Source: Patella vulgata (taxonomy: Eukaryota; Mollusca; Gastropoda; Patellidae). Taken from it: a stretch of DNA of 64,000 bases. The notes under the pieces were generated by a model, which was given only the letters and a program-made list of their open reading frames with translations, was not told where the DNA came from and did not search any database. The position numbers and the translations under genes are program-made. The stretch is taken from positions 52,824,546 through 52,888,545 of the forward strand of contig NC_065884.2 of assembly GCF_932274485.2 (NCBI RefSeq), read 5' to 3'. Of the stretch, positions 1-11,322 are shown in pieces (the first letter of the stretch is position 1; every line of letters starts with the position of its first letter).

Positions 1-418
1 CGGTTTTAGCTCAGTGTTTTAACAAAATGTACTCGAGCTATTCAGTTTTAATTTAGCTAACCTTCCGCCATGTACCGTTAATATCAAAACGTAAACAAAG
101 AGCAGGTGACCTTTCACCACATGACCTGTTGAACTTTTCGTCGTGTATGTTTGATTGGCCAATTATGTCACGTGGTCTGTTTAAACCGAGTCACCGCGAA
201 ATTCAAATACCATTGCACATTGACAAGTAAGCCCATATTTAATTTACGTTTTCTATCAAACGTCAAAGAATTGATAAAAGAAAAGTTGTGTGACACTATA
301 AAGTAATACTAGAAGAATTAGATGATGTAGTTTTTTTTCCACCCGAAAATTGTCGGAACGGAGAAACAGAAGCAAGCTACCTAGAAATTTCAGACCACGG
401 CCTATCTGGTTTCTTTCG

Positions 419-465
419 AGTTTAACGTCCACTCGACACAAACTAGGTCATTAGTGTTTTGGAAA
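419..465 (-). repeat. SINE B, 3' tail fragment
   Basis: The stretch holds the complement of the family B tail (consensus end: GACCTAGTTTGTGTCGAG then TGGACGTTAAAC). Only the 3' end is present, as expected for a 5'-truncated insertion. Confidence 0.6.
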
Positions 466-495
466 CGAGGCTAATTGAGATGACGTCACGCGCTG

Positions 496-826
496 GGTGG
501 AAATTCTTGGGTGAAAATTATAAAAATCAAATTATATTAAAATTGACTTGGGTGAAAATTAAAAAATTATATTAAAATTGACTTGGGTGAAAATTACAAA
601 AAACAGATTATATTAAAATTGACTTTGGTGGAAATTAAAATTGACTTGGGTGAAATTTATAAAAAAACAAATTATATTAAAATTGACTTGGGTGAAAATT
701 ATAAAAAACAAATTATATTAAAATTGACTTGGGTGAAAATTACAAAAAACAAATTATATTAAAATTGACTTGGGTGAAAATTAAAATTGACTTAGGTGAA
801 AATTTAAAAAAAACAAATTATATTAT
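496..826. repeat. 41-bp AT-rich minisatellite
   Basis: About eight head-to-tail units built around ATTGACTTGGGTGAAAATTA, most of them 41 bp apart. A few units are shortened to about 23 bp by loss of the AT-rich half. Units are nearly identical, so the array is young or homogenised. No open frame runs through it. Confidence 0.9.
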
Positions 827-1093
827 TTTTCATGTCCCTTATCAACCACCGTAGGAAACTTTTTGATCTCGGTATTTCACATCAATTAATAAGATGGCAA
901 TATGTGAAAAAAATATAATTATATAAGCTATATGAATTCCCAAATAAACAAAAAGTGGCACCGGGTGTTCAAGAAAGAGTAACATACTCCTCAATTAAAA
1001 ATAAACTATAATTTATTAAATGAAATGCGCGACAAATGGGACCACGAGTCGCGTTATCAATTTAGTGTTAAAAGAGTAGTTTTTATTCTTAGC

Positions 1094-1429
1094 TAAAGGA
1101 GCTAAATCGCCAGTATTTGGGACCTAGTAAGTGACACAAATGGGTCGCAACGCATACAATAATGTAATATGAATGTATAAGAATATTGCGTCAGCGTTTG
1201 ACATGGCTTGTGGAATATGTGTGGCCTCGTTCTTCGAGACACTTGTTACAAATGGCGCTGATTCGTATACCATTTGTTAAATGTTTATTTTGTCTTAAAT
1301 ATTGCATATCAGAACCCATCTATTCCCGGTAAGATCACAACATCAATGTTGATTTATACTGACAAATAATTCGTGTTTTCAATGTCGAAGATTTTGGATG
1401 ATATTGAGTTAGAGATTTAGCTACTTTAA
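1094..1429 (+). mobile_element. Inverted-repeat element, family E, copy 1
   Basis: A 336-bp unit begins TAAAGGAGCTAAATCGC and ends with GATTTAGCTACTTTA, so the ends are imperfect inverted repeats. Related copies lie near 2730, 37450 and, in the opposite orientation, at 38891-39409. It has no coding capacity, so it is a MITE-like non-autonomous DNA element. The superfamily is not clear; a TA target is possible. Confidence 0.7.
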
Positions 1430-1857
1430 CATTTGAAAGCGATGCATTAAGTTGCCGAGCATATAAAATATCCAGTATTCACACACGTCACCTTCAGAAT
1501 ATGTAATGTAACGCAATTTGTTTTTTTGTTAAGATATAGATAACTATCTGTAGTGTCAATATATTATTATACGTCTATATATCAGGTATATATTTGGTTA
1601 CATGTTTAGGGTTATAAAAATTCAATATGTAGGGACAAAATCAATTGCTTCTTGATTAAAGGACAATATTGGTGCCAGTCATTATCACATATGTGATAGA
1701 GCTGGTTAAACACATTCCAAATATAATTTTAACACAGAGATCATAGCTGAGTAATACAGGTTTTCTGAATCGGAAGTGACGAACGCCAAAGGAAAACACG
1801 AGTTCTCTCTCTATATAACTGACTGATATGACGAGTGATAACGGATATACGGGCGAA

Positions 1858-2159
1858 TTTCTGCCCACTAATAATTCCTTCGAAGACCAAAAGTTGTTTG
1901 AGATTGTGAGAGGATATCTGACAACTCATAAAAAGAATTGACTGCCACTAGATAAGAGAACACTAAAGAAAAACAGAAAAAAGTCCGTGTTTTTATAAGG
2001 TATATAATGAATATAAACAAGGGAATGTACGGACTATTTCTATTTTTCTCGTGTTCTCTTATCTAATGATATTCAATTACTTTATTGAATTGTCAGGTAT
2101 CCTCTTACAGTCCAATATAACAACTTTTGGTCTTCGAAGGAATTATTAGTGAGCAGAAA
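1858..2159. repeat. Snapback palindrome with about 130-bp arms
   Basis: The left arm (1858-1987) and right arm (2030-2159) are reverse complements with small mismatches. Both outer ends carry TTTCTGC-CAC-TAATAATTCC followed by TTCGAAGACCAAAAG. The inner arms carry TAAGAGAACAC and its complement. About 42 bp form the loop. A MITE of snapback type is likely; a hairpin RNA source is possible. Short frames in it have no meaning as proteins. Confidence 0.8.
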
Positions 2160-3640
2160 CAGCAACATGACAGCCCTTCGTTCAATCTGGGATCTTCTCT
2201 AAAACTTTGGGCAGTGATTTAAGGTATGAAAAACGGTGAAAGTATTGTTCGTCTTCATACAGCATTGTTTACATTGTAGCCGTTTTGATAGCCCCGTTTG
2301 TCACGAAATTAGTTTTTCTGCAATATTCTGCCAGCACTGGTTAATTGGGCGTAATAAATTTGGCGAGTCATGACGTAACGTTATGTAAATATATTCGGAG
2401 TTCTATTTAAACCCAAATAATATTGTTACGCAGTTAGGAATTGGTTGTTAATCGGACTATTGACCAGTCATAATTTGGAACAGAAATTTGCCTTCATTAC
2501 GGCAGGGTTGAGTGGGATTAGGTCTTATCAAACGAAACACTGTGAGGGGTTATGTAGTTAACTGTGGATGTAATGTTCTTCCTTGCCCTTGCGGCGTTAT
2601 CGTATTTCCATATTACAAGCTTGATTAAAACTTAACAAGCTTAGTTAAAACCACAGGTATGCGTACAAGAGAACACAAATCAGACAAACATTGTTAGCTC
2701 TAGGGGGGTTCACACACTTGGTACAAGACATATTTTGCGTATGAATGTACTGGTTTTAAACTGTTCATTTTGTTTTAAATAATATATTATGATCCCATGT
2801 TTTAACTTAACGATAAGATAACATCAATATTGACTGAGTTAGCAATATCGAATTCTAATTAGAATTTTGAATTCCAAATATTATGGATAAGATTGAGTTA
2901 GATGTTTAGCTCTTTTAAAAAGCCAAAGGAGATTTATAGTCACAAAATTTGTAATACTTACAGGCCCAGTGACCCCAAACACAAAGATCAGTCTTCAATC
3001 ATAACTGGATATTTTTATACATTATTATAAGATTCTCTTACAATTTTATTACATGATTAAACAGGGAGAGGTGGGCCGTTTTTATAGACTAAAATGTTGT
3101 ATTATGCCATTTGCTTTTTCAGTAAGTAGCGTTGGTTGCATGATAAGACGTTGATATAACTAAATTGTTCATAATAAAAATTACTCAGATAATAATGATG
3201 TGTCCAACGCTCTACTGTTGTTGCCTTGAAGGGATACTGTATAATATAAACTTTTTCTATCTCCTACTCTTCTGACAAGAACCAGGGTGCTAATATATGT
3301 TTACGATACCCCTCTCAATATTCGGTTACAAGACAACAATAAAAACACAGTTATGATATTCTGTTTGAAACTGTGTCATGTCGCAGTTTCTTAAATTTGC
3401 ACAATGTTGCATTATGTAAAATACAGAGCTTATCTTCCACGTTTAATTACATTGTAATTAATTCCGTTTGGTTAAATTGAACTCATTAAACGTCTAATTG
3501 GATATAATTAAAAACTTAAACATATAACAGTAATTTGATCTAATCAATTCTTGAGACGAATTAGATAAGCCATCTTTTGTTTCAATTCAAAATCTGTTTC
3601 TGTTTAATAAACGTTGGAGTAATGTTAGACTGTTATTCCG
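2160..3640. other. Non-coding stretch upstream of the secreted protein gene
   Basis: I see no supported gene here. It contains the partial family E copy listed separately and ordinary AT-rich sequence. The promoter and any 5' exon of the gene at 3656 should lie in it, but no convincing TATA box could be fixed. Confidence 0.5.
2730..2918 (+). mobile_element. Inverted-repeat element, family E, partial copy 2
   Basis: This matches the right half of the 1094-1429 element: a TTGTTTTAAATA block, a GATAAGATAACATCAATATT block and a terminal GAGTTAGATGTTTAGCTC. The left end is missing or too diverged to see. Confidence 0.6.
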
Positions 3641-3645
3641 TTTAG
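3641..3645 (+). promoter_or_regulatory. Possible 3' splice acceptor in the 5' UTR
   Basis: A pyrimidine-rich run ending TTTAG lies 10 bp before the start codon at 3656. It would let an upstream non-coding exon join the single coding exon. This is only inferred from the motif. Confidence 0.3.
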
Positions 3646-3655
3646 GACACCCAAG

Positions 3656-4981
3656 ATGTACGTTTTAAGAGTTATTTTATTTTTTGGCATCTATAAATGT
3701 TGCAATGCAGATCCGGAGATCATTCGACATCTTCGCGATCAAATATTCCCTAGATTACGGTCAACTACTCTTAACTTAGCAAATACTAATTTGAAACTGA
3801 AGACGGTTTCGCGAAACGAAAGCTGTCCATGTATGCCTGAAGTCGATAATAATACGAAGGAAGAACTTCTTTCGGTAAACAATTACATTACCACTTGTGA
3901 AGAGGCGTTTGATAGTGTACTGTCTGTCACAGGAGACCAGGCAGATGAGGAATCCGAAACGGTCAGAAGCATTAACCAACAGATACAATTTCTGAAACAG
4001 CGAGTAGAAAATATACGGAATAATTTAGAAGTTCATGAGAAATTACAACAAAGACTGAACGACAATTTTAACAGAGTTAGATCGCAGAATATATTTCGGT
4101 TATTGAAGCACTACAATCTGTCAGAGGTTATACCAAGCACACATCCTATGGGTGCAAGACGAAGAAGTTATAGTTATCTGGTCGAACAGAATCGTCGTCG
4201 AAAACCAACCACCCCGAGAGTCTCCAAGAACGACATTTGTAGAGCTTTTCAGAAAAGATTTTGTACCATAGACGATGTTGTGGCCTGGGATAATTACACT
4301 TATTTAGCGGCAATACAAGAAAACAATATCGTTCTATATCAACATTTAAACGGGAGCAATCTTAGTGTCTTCAGCCCTAGTTTTAAAATCAAAGGATTAG
4401 CCCGAGTTGGAGAACAGGTCGTGATTGGCAGTCCTGAACAGAGAAAGGTTTACATTCTGAACATTGATGGTAATACTCTAAAAGTAGCCCGTGTGATACA
4501 GTTCGATGACGTATGTGGGTTTGATATACTTTCGTTCGAGGAAAAAATAGCTATTTCCTGTTCTGATGGAATACGAATATATGATCGTTCATGGAGTCAG
4601 TTGTCAAAGTTAACGAATATTTTCTCACATAAATTGAATGCCCAGAGTTCAGCATGGCTGGCCTTTAATCCAGTGTCACGTCTACTTCTATATTCAGATT
4701 CTCTAGTTCAAAAGATTTGGGGAATAAATCTGAATGGAGATGTGATGTTCGTCAAAGAATCTTCCTGGTTCCCATTGGTAAACCCATCAGGTATTTCGAC
4801 AACAAGCAATGGAGATACGTACATCGCTGACCAATATCAGAAACGAATAACAAAATACTCTGTTAGTGGAACGTTCATGAACCATATCCAGAAAACAAAC
4901 TCTCGGGCACTAGATGTTACGCCAAGAAACACTCTGATCTGTGGCGATCATCTTAGTTCCGTCTCGGAGTTTATACTTTAA
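3656..4981 (+). CDS. Secreted coiled-coil / NHL-like beta-propeller protein
   Basis: A single uninterrupted frame encodes 441 residues. Start: the first Met after an in-frame TAG at 3626-3628. Residues 1-18 form a signal peptide (hydrophobic VILFFGIY, likely cut after CNA). Residues 100-145 are heptad-like and charged, a probable coiled coil. Basic patches lie at 168-170 and 180-183. From about 200 on, short beta-strand repeats with hydrophobic and GD/NG turns suggest a propeller; residues 377-406 (NPSGI, GDTYIADQYQKRITKYS) match an NHL repeat. Sequons are seen at N54, N65, N154, N213, N232 and N235, and a CPC pair at 57-59, fitting an extracellular or lumenal protein. TRIM-NHL proteins share coiled coil plus NHL, but no RING or B-box is present and those are cytosolic. 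The exact family is not recognised and the function is unknown. Confidence 0.85.
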   Translation: MYVLRVILFFGIYKCCNADPEIIRHLRDQIFPRLRSTTLNLANTNLKLKTVSRNESCPCMPEVDNNTKEELLSVNNYITTCEEAFDSVLSVTGDQADEESETVRSINQQIQFLKQRVENIRNNLEVHEKLQQRLNDNFNRVRSQNIFRLLKHYNLSEVIPSTHPMGARRRSYSYLVEQNRRRKPTTPRVSKNDICRAFQKRFCTIDDVVAWDNYTYLAAIQENNIVLYQHLNGSNLSVFSPSFKIKGLARVGEQVVIGSPEQRKVYILNIDGNTLKVARVIQFDDVCGFDILSFEEKIAISCSDGIRIYDRSWSQLSKLTNIFSHKLNAQSSAWLAFNPVSRLLLYSDSLVQKIWGINLNGDVMFVKESSWFPLVNPSGISTTSNGDTYIADQYQKRITKYSVSGTFMNHIQKTNSRALDVTPRNTLICGDHLSSVSEFIL

Positions 4982-5095
4982 AGACACAATTCAGAAGACC
5001 AGTATATGATTTATTGCAACGCGGGAGAGGTATTTTGCTTATTTAAATTTAAAAATATAAGGACTGTGCAGTTATCTTTAGATAGTAAGTCAGGC

Positions 5096-5105
5096 AATAA
5101 ATAAA
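5096..5105 (+). terminator. Poly(A) signals of the secreted protein gene
   Basis: Two overlapping AATAAA hexamers lie about 115 bp after the stop codon, giving a short 3' UTR. Confidence 0.7.
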
Positions 5106-6519
5106 AACAATACCGTAAAGGCGATTAGAATAAAGATTCTGACTTGTATAATGGGAGTGTGAATTGATAAAACTGTAATTGGGCACGCACAGAACTGGTT
5201 GATTTTAATCATCCTTGAACCAATATGCTTTTGGTAAAACTGTTATTTTTATTTTTTGTGGAATATTGGTCCTTGAGTATAAACTCGGTTAAATAAAATT
5301 ACCTTCAGTAATGTCGAATGACTACTTATTATTATCTTGCCTCTGATATAATTAACTAATGGATTACTAATAAAGTTGCAATAAAGTATGAAGAACTCAG
5401 TTTTGTGCTTTATATCGTGGTAGGTACACAATGTTTAGTTGTACGATAATAGGTAAATAATCTTCGATAAGGCAGAAGAACATGAATACTAACTTTTATG
5501 ATATGGTACAGGTTATGTCTACTTTCGGAGACACACCACAATTAATTTCCCCATTGACTTCAAATGTTAATTCTGGTCTGTTTTGCCGACTCCAACTTTT
5601 CCCATTTTTTATGAAGTTGATCACTGAAATTTGTTGGGATACGGAAACTTGGAAGTTGCATACTAAACACGCTCAATTATCCGCCGTACATATCACCGTA
5701 ACCAACCTGTTATCCTTCCGCCTCTAAAACATGAATATTCACCAAAACCTGGTAGAAAATGTTAATTTAAACCCTCTTCTTTGAATCTAGACAAACAAAA
5801 AACAAACAAAAGATGGTTATGAATAAGGCATAGAGGTAGAGAGAATTGTTATAAATAGACGACCTACAACTCAAGATGTTGAATTGATTGTGGTCTGCAC
5901 CCTTTTAATCGTTTGTGGTTATCTCCCATTGGCTACAATGTGTGCCGTTATCCAGCTGTTGTCCGAGTTTTTCGTTGTGCAATGTTGGTTTGGGTACTTA
6001 AATTTAAATTTAGGGCTCTTTATATTTGTGTATTGCATTTCATTTTTGTTTATGTGCGATATCACTTATGTGGAAGCAGACGTTAAAGAAACAGGTTACT
6101 ACTACTACTTCAATATTGTATTTTAGTATATATCGATACATGTTTTCAATTAGAAACTCATATGTTACGACTTTGTCTAGGTAGGCCTATATTTTGTTGA
6201 ATTTAGTTCTAGTCATTACTTCTATTTCATCTCACTAGTGTCTCATAAACTGTCAAACAGAAATAAAAAATTGCGTCAACCCAATCAATATAACTAGGTG
6301 AATTACATCGAAATTAGAATATAGTATCTCTGATTTAATCTTTAACTCTGTCGGTGCTATTCTGGAGGAATTGGCTGGGTTAAAATGTGGGATTAAACAC
6401 ACGGTAAGCAAAATGAGAGTCTTCGGGGCAAATCTTTAGACCGAGAGAGGTTAACTTGTCTGTGGGTTCACCAGTCTGGCGATATACATTATACTATCTA
6501 TATGAGGTACACAAGTTAT
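5106..6519. other. Intergenic, no gene seen
   Basis: Small frames at 5482-5727 and 5884-6126 lack any recognisable domain and have no supporting signals. The only recognisable item is a SINE C tail near 6056. Confidence 0.5.
6056..6092 (+). repeat. SINE C, 3' tail fragment
   Basis: TGCGATATCACTTATGTGG followed by AAGCAGACGTTAAAG matches the last 35-40 bp of family C. The rest of the SINE is absent. Confidence 0.55.
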
Positions 6520-7096
6520 AATTCTATGGAATACAATTATTGACCGAAGTTTCAACTAGGCTTCTCTAGTCTTTGTCAAGCAATGATATGTTGTTGTTTT
6601 TGTGTTTAACGTCCGCTTCCACCGAAGTTGATATCGCAGACAATTTTATTTTTATTTTCATTATCTTAGCGCACACGCAGGGGTCTTTCTCCAAGCCACA
6701 TGCACTCACACCAGGCATCGAAACCACAACCGCAAGCCAGAGGTGACCGGCCAGCTAGAGGTCGAAGCGCGGCACTCTAGACCACTAGGCCATCCCAACC
6801 CCCCAAGCAATTATAAAATATAAAATGTATATATACATATAAACACAATACTTGGTTAATGCTGACCAACCAGAGACAACCGTCCAATTACCTTGAAGGA
6901 CACCTAACTTAATTAACGTACGGTAATATAATTAAGAAAGTGATTAAGGTCGATTCTGGTTGGTTAGCATTAACCAAGTACTGTTTTTAAATATTATTTA
7001 GTTACGTTTTAGATTTTAACATTGCTTGATAAAGACTAGGAAGCCTATAGTCAAAACGTCACTCAGTAATAAGCATTAATTGTATTCCACAGAATT
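6520..7096. mobile_element. Palindromic MITE interrupted by a SINE
   Basis: With the SINE at 6585-6804 set aside, the left half (6520-6584 plus 6805-6885) pairs with the right half (about 6945-7096) along nearly the whole length. Paired blocks include AATTCTATGGAATACAATTA at the outer end, CTAGTCTTTGTCAAGCAAT in the middle and ACTTGGTTAATGCTGACCAAC near the loop. It is a snapback MITE of about 350 bp with no coding capacity. Confidence 0.85.
6585..6804 (-). repeat. SINE C, near full length
   Basis: Read on the minus strand it starts with a tRNA-like head (GGGATGGCCTAGTGGTCTAG). A body with a B-box-like GGTTTCGATGCC follows, then the tail GATATCAACTTCGGTGG and AAGCGGACGTTAAAC, ending in a TTG-rich run. 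It is flanked by a perfect 7-bp direct repeat, AAGCAAT (6578-6584 and 6805-6811), and sits inside the palindromic MITE. Confidence 0.85.
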
Positions 7097-8568
7097 GTGA
7101 CACTGTGTATTCCAGTTCAGTTTCTAAATGCCATCGAAGCTATTTAAATATACGAGCATAAAAAGAACCAACCGGGCCTCCTGAAGGTTTTAGACGTGAT
7201 GTCGAAGTCAACGGTCAAGGTCAGAAAGTCAAGAGAGGGTTGAATTACCTCAATAATTTATTCCTAACCCACGGAAAAGTAATATCCCCCACCCGTACAC
7301 CATGTGCCCACCCAAGATCTCACTTGGAATAAAGTCGATCACATAGTGAACATTAGTGGATTTTCGCATCTATTGTAAAAGGCCTCGATATCATGTACGA
7401 AACAGCTGTCTTAGTACGGAATCAGTTAATGTGTTTTACACAACAGTCAATCATTAGATGATGTGGCAGGAGAAATGACATTTTAAAGAAAACAAATTTG
7501 GAGCGTTCCTTCCTTTAAAAATAAAAATAGATTCTTTGTTTCTGAGGCGGAGAGTGGCTCAGCCATTTTTTTACTTAATTAACAAGTTCGCGTATTTACC
7601 CAAAACGAATTTGTCAACAGTTGTCGCAACACTGGTAAATATACTGTAGGCAAGTAAATCGTCAGCTACTCAAAAATAAACAAAGATTGGAGTGTGTTAT
7701 TTAAAAGAAAACCTTAATTCATTTGGTTACGAGTCACTCTCGTGTACATCAAGTGTCTTACATACAAATATTTTCACCCGACGAAAGTTCAAAGACGAAG
7801 TTTAGATTAATGTGAAGTTATCAGATAAGTGAGTTTCTCTTTAGGGCGGATTCTGATAGAGATGAAAGTCGAATAGAAATTAATCTAATGGATCATAAAT
7901 GCGACCGATTTACGGCTAAGTGGCGATAAGACATTTTGATTGAGTCTTTCATGGCGATGTTTTCATTTTTGTACACGACATGTGTATAGTTTTGTTCTAC
8001 ATCTTGGAAAAGATGGGATGACCTTAGTGGGATGCCGTCTGATCGGGAGGAGTGGCTCTAGCGAGCTCTGCGTACTTGATACGGTGTTTACAGGTCGGCG
8101 GAATTCCTGACAATTTTTGTCCCGGTTGCGCAATATTTAAAGACCTATATAATGACAAAGCTTGAGATGCATATTGTACAACGAACATTTGTAATCGTTT
8201 TCCTACACAAATATGAAGTTATTTGTAATTTTAGACAAGAGATTATTCTTTTGAAATATCAACATTAGTTTTAGTAATGCGCTAAAAGACAGTTTAAACG
8301 GCCATATATAGAAGTACCACAATATAACTTATATATTTTAATACTTTAAAGGACAATTTAACTACAATCAGATAAATAGAAAACGACCAGTGCACTTTTT
8401 GTATCATAATGTGAATTGATTTGAGTTTTCATCTTTAAAGAGTAATTATTTCTCTAACCGAAAAAGAAAATGTAGTTAATTTCATGTCATAATATACAGA
8501 ATAATTATAAACACACCCAATTATTGAAAACCAAAAGCGTACGTTAAGCTCCTTGAACATTCTGATTT
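7097..8568. other. Intergenic, no gene seen
   Basis: Ordinary AT-rich sequence with no long frame, no recognised repeat and no clear palindrome. Confidence 0.5.
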
Positions 8569-9034
8569 ACCAGAAATAATGTTCTATCATCAAACGTTAT
8601 TTCTGATGATGAAGGTTATTATAAAATGTTATTTCTGGTGACGAAGAGTATTCTAGAACATTATTGGTTGTGATGAAGAATATTCTCGAATATTATTTCT
8701 GGTGATGAAGGGTTTTACAGAACATTATGTTTGATGATGAAAAGTATTACAGAACTTTGAATCTGGTGATGAAAAGTATTTATTGAACGTTATTTATGGG
8801 GATGGAGAGTATTCTAGAACGTTATTTATGGTGATGAAGGGTATTTTGGATATGAAGAATATTCTAGAATATTATTTCTGGGTATGAAGAGTATTCTAGA
8901 ACGTTATTCACGGTGATGAAGAGTATTCTAGAACGTTATTTCTGGTGATGTAGCGTATTACAGAACATTGTTTCTGGGTATAAAGTGTATTCTAGAATAC
9001 TATTTCTGGTGATGAAGAGTATTCTAGGATTAAT
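8569..9034 (+). repeat. 32-bp minisatellite array, left copy
   Basis: About fourteen units of consensus TATTCTAGAACGTTATTTC plus TGGTGATGAAGAG. Units alternate between a TCTAGAA type and a TACAGAA type, giving a 65-bp higher-order period in places. The first unit at 8569 is in the opposite orientation. The same array occurs reversed at 11108-11322. Confidence 0.9.
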
Positions 9035-9069
9035 GTATGAAAATAGTAGACCATGTCGTGTGATATGCA

Positions 9070-9253
9070 GCTAGTTGTTCGTTCGTATGGGACTGTTGGC
9101 TTCCACGTATAACAACCCATGACCATTGGAAATGGAAGTAAGAGTAAGCCGTTGCGCCGCTGCCAAGGCTAAAATTTCCTTCATAGTACACTGTATAGTC
9201 CAGTCGGTGCAGAAGAATATGACGCTGAACCCCAGTTCGTTTCATTTCATTTA
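9070..9253 (+). repeat. SINE A, degraded 3' half
   Basis: Recognisable blocks are GTTCGTTCGTATGGGAC, CGCCGCTGCCAAGGC, TTCATAGTACACTGTATAG and the end GACGCTGAACCCC with a CATTTCATTT tail. Divergence is high, so the copy is old. Short open frames on either strand are by-products. Confidence 0.7.
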
Positions 9254-9410
9254 CAAGAGCAACAAAAAGATGAGTAACGCCCGGGGACCATTTATGGTCC
9301 AAAATATACCCAATAACTTTTCCCTATACTATGTTGTGAAGGTGCATCTAAACAGGGAGTATAGGCCACCCAACCCCCAATATATTATCATAATTCATAT
9401 TTAACCACTC

Positions 9411-9731
9411 GGACCCATGGTGGCTCAGTGAGTAAGACGTTGGTTCGATAACATGCATTATAGAATGTTCGATCCTTGCGTTGGTCGAGAAAATTCATAA
9501 CGATTTTCGGGCATGGTTCCTCTTGTCAGTCGTGAAGGATGAATGGGACAAAAAACGAGGTCCCATGTACACATTGGGGTGCACGTAAAAGAACCCTTGA
9601 CAGTTTAATTCGATATAAGAGAAGGCCAGTGTCGCTGCCCCGACAAGATTTTCGTATAACGTATGCCCATCTTCATTAGCCCAGTCAGTGCAGAACAGTA
9701 GGACGCTAAACCCCCAAAACATTTCATTTCA
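9411..9731 (+). repeat. SINE A, diverged full-length copy
   Basis: The tRNA-like head CATGGTGGCTCAGTGAGTAA and a B-box-like GTTCGATCCTTGC are followed by the body (TTCCTCTTGTCAG, GGTCCCATGTACACATTGGG) and the tail GGACGCTAAACCCC with CATTTCATTTC. No clean target duplication could be fixed. Confidence 0.8.
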
Positions 9732-10228
9732 ATTATTAACCTCTAAGTACTAGCCACAAATAGCTATCCAAATTAACTTACTGTAGCCAAATCTATATTC
9801 GGTGTCTTAAAACTACTGACGTGTGCGTGTCTTACCCTACAACACCCAGTTTATACTAAAATAAATCTACACAGTCTACTTTCAGTCTGAAACACCCTTT
9901 ATTAAATATAACTTATTTCAAGATGCTGTGTCTATATGTACATAATTTCTATATAATCAAAATGATTTATGAACGAAACACGCCCAATAAACTTGCAAAT
10001 GGTCAAGTAATATGATATATTGGCATTTAAGAGGTTAATCCAAAGAAAGAGTGGTCAACAAGTGTCATGTTAGATGTCTTCAAAGAAACTGTAATAGCCG
10101 ATCGGTAAGAATTATAACCAATTATTATTATCAAAATAGAAAAGTCTGAATAACCAATACGACATACTATCTCAAGAATTTGAATACTGTCGAAAATGGT
10201 GTGTTGCGCGAATACAAATAGTTATGAG

Positions 10229-10395
10229 AAAGAGAGAAATGGGGCTTAACGTCTACTCCACACAAATTAGGTCATTTTGGGAGTAACATGTGGTTAAAAT
10301 TTACTTCAACATCTCCTTGTCACGTACAACAGCGGAATCGAAACAACGTCACTTGACTAAATGACAGACCTAATGCCCCCCCCCACCTCCCCAAC
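10229..10395 (-). repeat. SINE B with internal deletion
   Basis: On the plus strand it begins GAAATGGGGCTTAACGTC then TACTCCACACAAATTAGGTC, the complement of the family B tail. The TCCTTGTCACGTACAAC body follows, and it ends in a C-rich run near the head. Part of the middle is missing. Confidence 0.75.
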
Positions 10396-11107
10396 CAACA
10401 ACAAGAAAAAAATACTTGTGAACATAAAATACAGGTATTATAGCACCACGGACAATAATTAACTAGAAACTCACACCGGACAAGACAAAAAACAGCAGAC
10501 ATCATACGGCATAAGCGAACTATCAAATTTAGTGAACGAACAAAGTAACTGCGGAAAAGATTCACAGCGATGTTCTCAATTAAATGTTGTAATAGTAAGG
10601 GTAAGAATACCCTGCACTGTACACATTACTCGTAACTTGATGGATTGTTGGACCTGGATTTCAGAAGCTTACGATTTTATATTTTGTACATATATATATG
10701 TAAAGAGAGGATTTAGACGCATATCTTACTCCCGAATCAAAGTTCATTTATTTACTTAACAAGAAAAACACAAACATGTTTATAAAAAAATTTAAGTCGT
10801 TCACAATAGATTATCAGCATAATCTTAGTCTGCGATTAAAACAAAATATGCTTATCTCCCATAATGTTACAAAATATAAACCAAAAGTAACACCAATATT
10901 TCAATTCCACTCGATCCCCACTACTCTGAAACTTGCCACACTGCTAATAACTGCTGGTAAGGATGGAAGCAGCGGGTTCGCTAAAAGCAGGACTATTTGT
11001 TTGTATGGCAAGTAGTGCTGGGGTCATGTTGTAAAATGTAGAAGGTAGTCGAAACATTTAGTAAGTTCACTGGTAAGTAATAGGCATGTGACGCGATACT
11101 CTTAATC
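10396..11107. other. Spacer between inverted minisatellites, no gene seen
   Basis: Short frames at 10532-10759 and 10776-11015 have no recognisable domain. The stretch is part of the 2.07-kb interior between the two 32-bp arrays. Confidence 0.45.
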
Positions 11108-11322
11108 ACAAGAAATAATGTTCTAGAATACTCTTCATACCCAGATACAATGTTCTGTAATACCTTTCATCGCCAGAAATAACGTTCTAGAATACGCTTC
11201 ATACTCAAAAACAATGTTCTGTAATACCATTTATCAACAGAAATAGCATTCTAGAATACCCTTTATACCCAGACACAATGTTCTGTAATACACTACATCC
11301 CCAGAAATAACGTTCTAGAACG
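11108..11322 (-). repeat. 32-bp minisatellite array, right copy (inverted)
   Basis: This is the reverse complement of the array at 8569-9034: units of AGAAATAACGTTCTAGAATA with CTTCATACCC alternate with units carrying TGTTCTGTAATAC. About six to seven units are present and the 65-bp two-unit period is clearer than on the left. Confidence 0.9.

Noticed and set aside
496-826. Centromeric satellite
   Set aside because: Only about eight units in a gene-containing region; a local minisatellite is the simpler reading.
8569-9034. CRISPR-like regular repeats
   Set aside because: Units are tandem without unique spacers and the genome is eukaryotic; this is a minisatellite.
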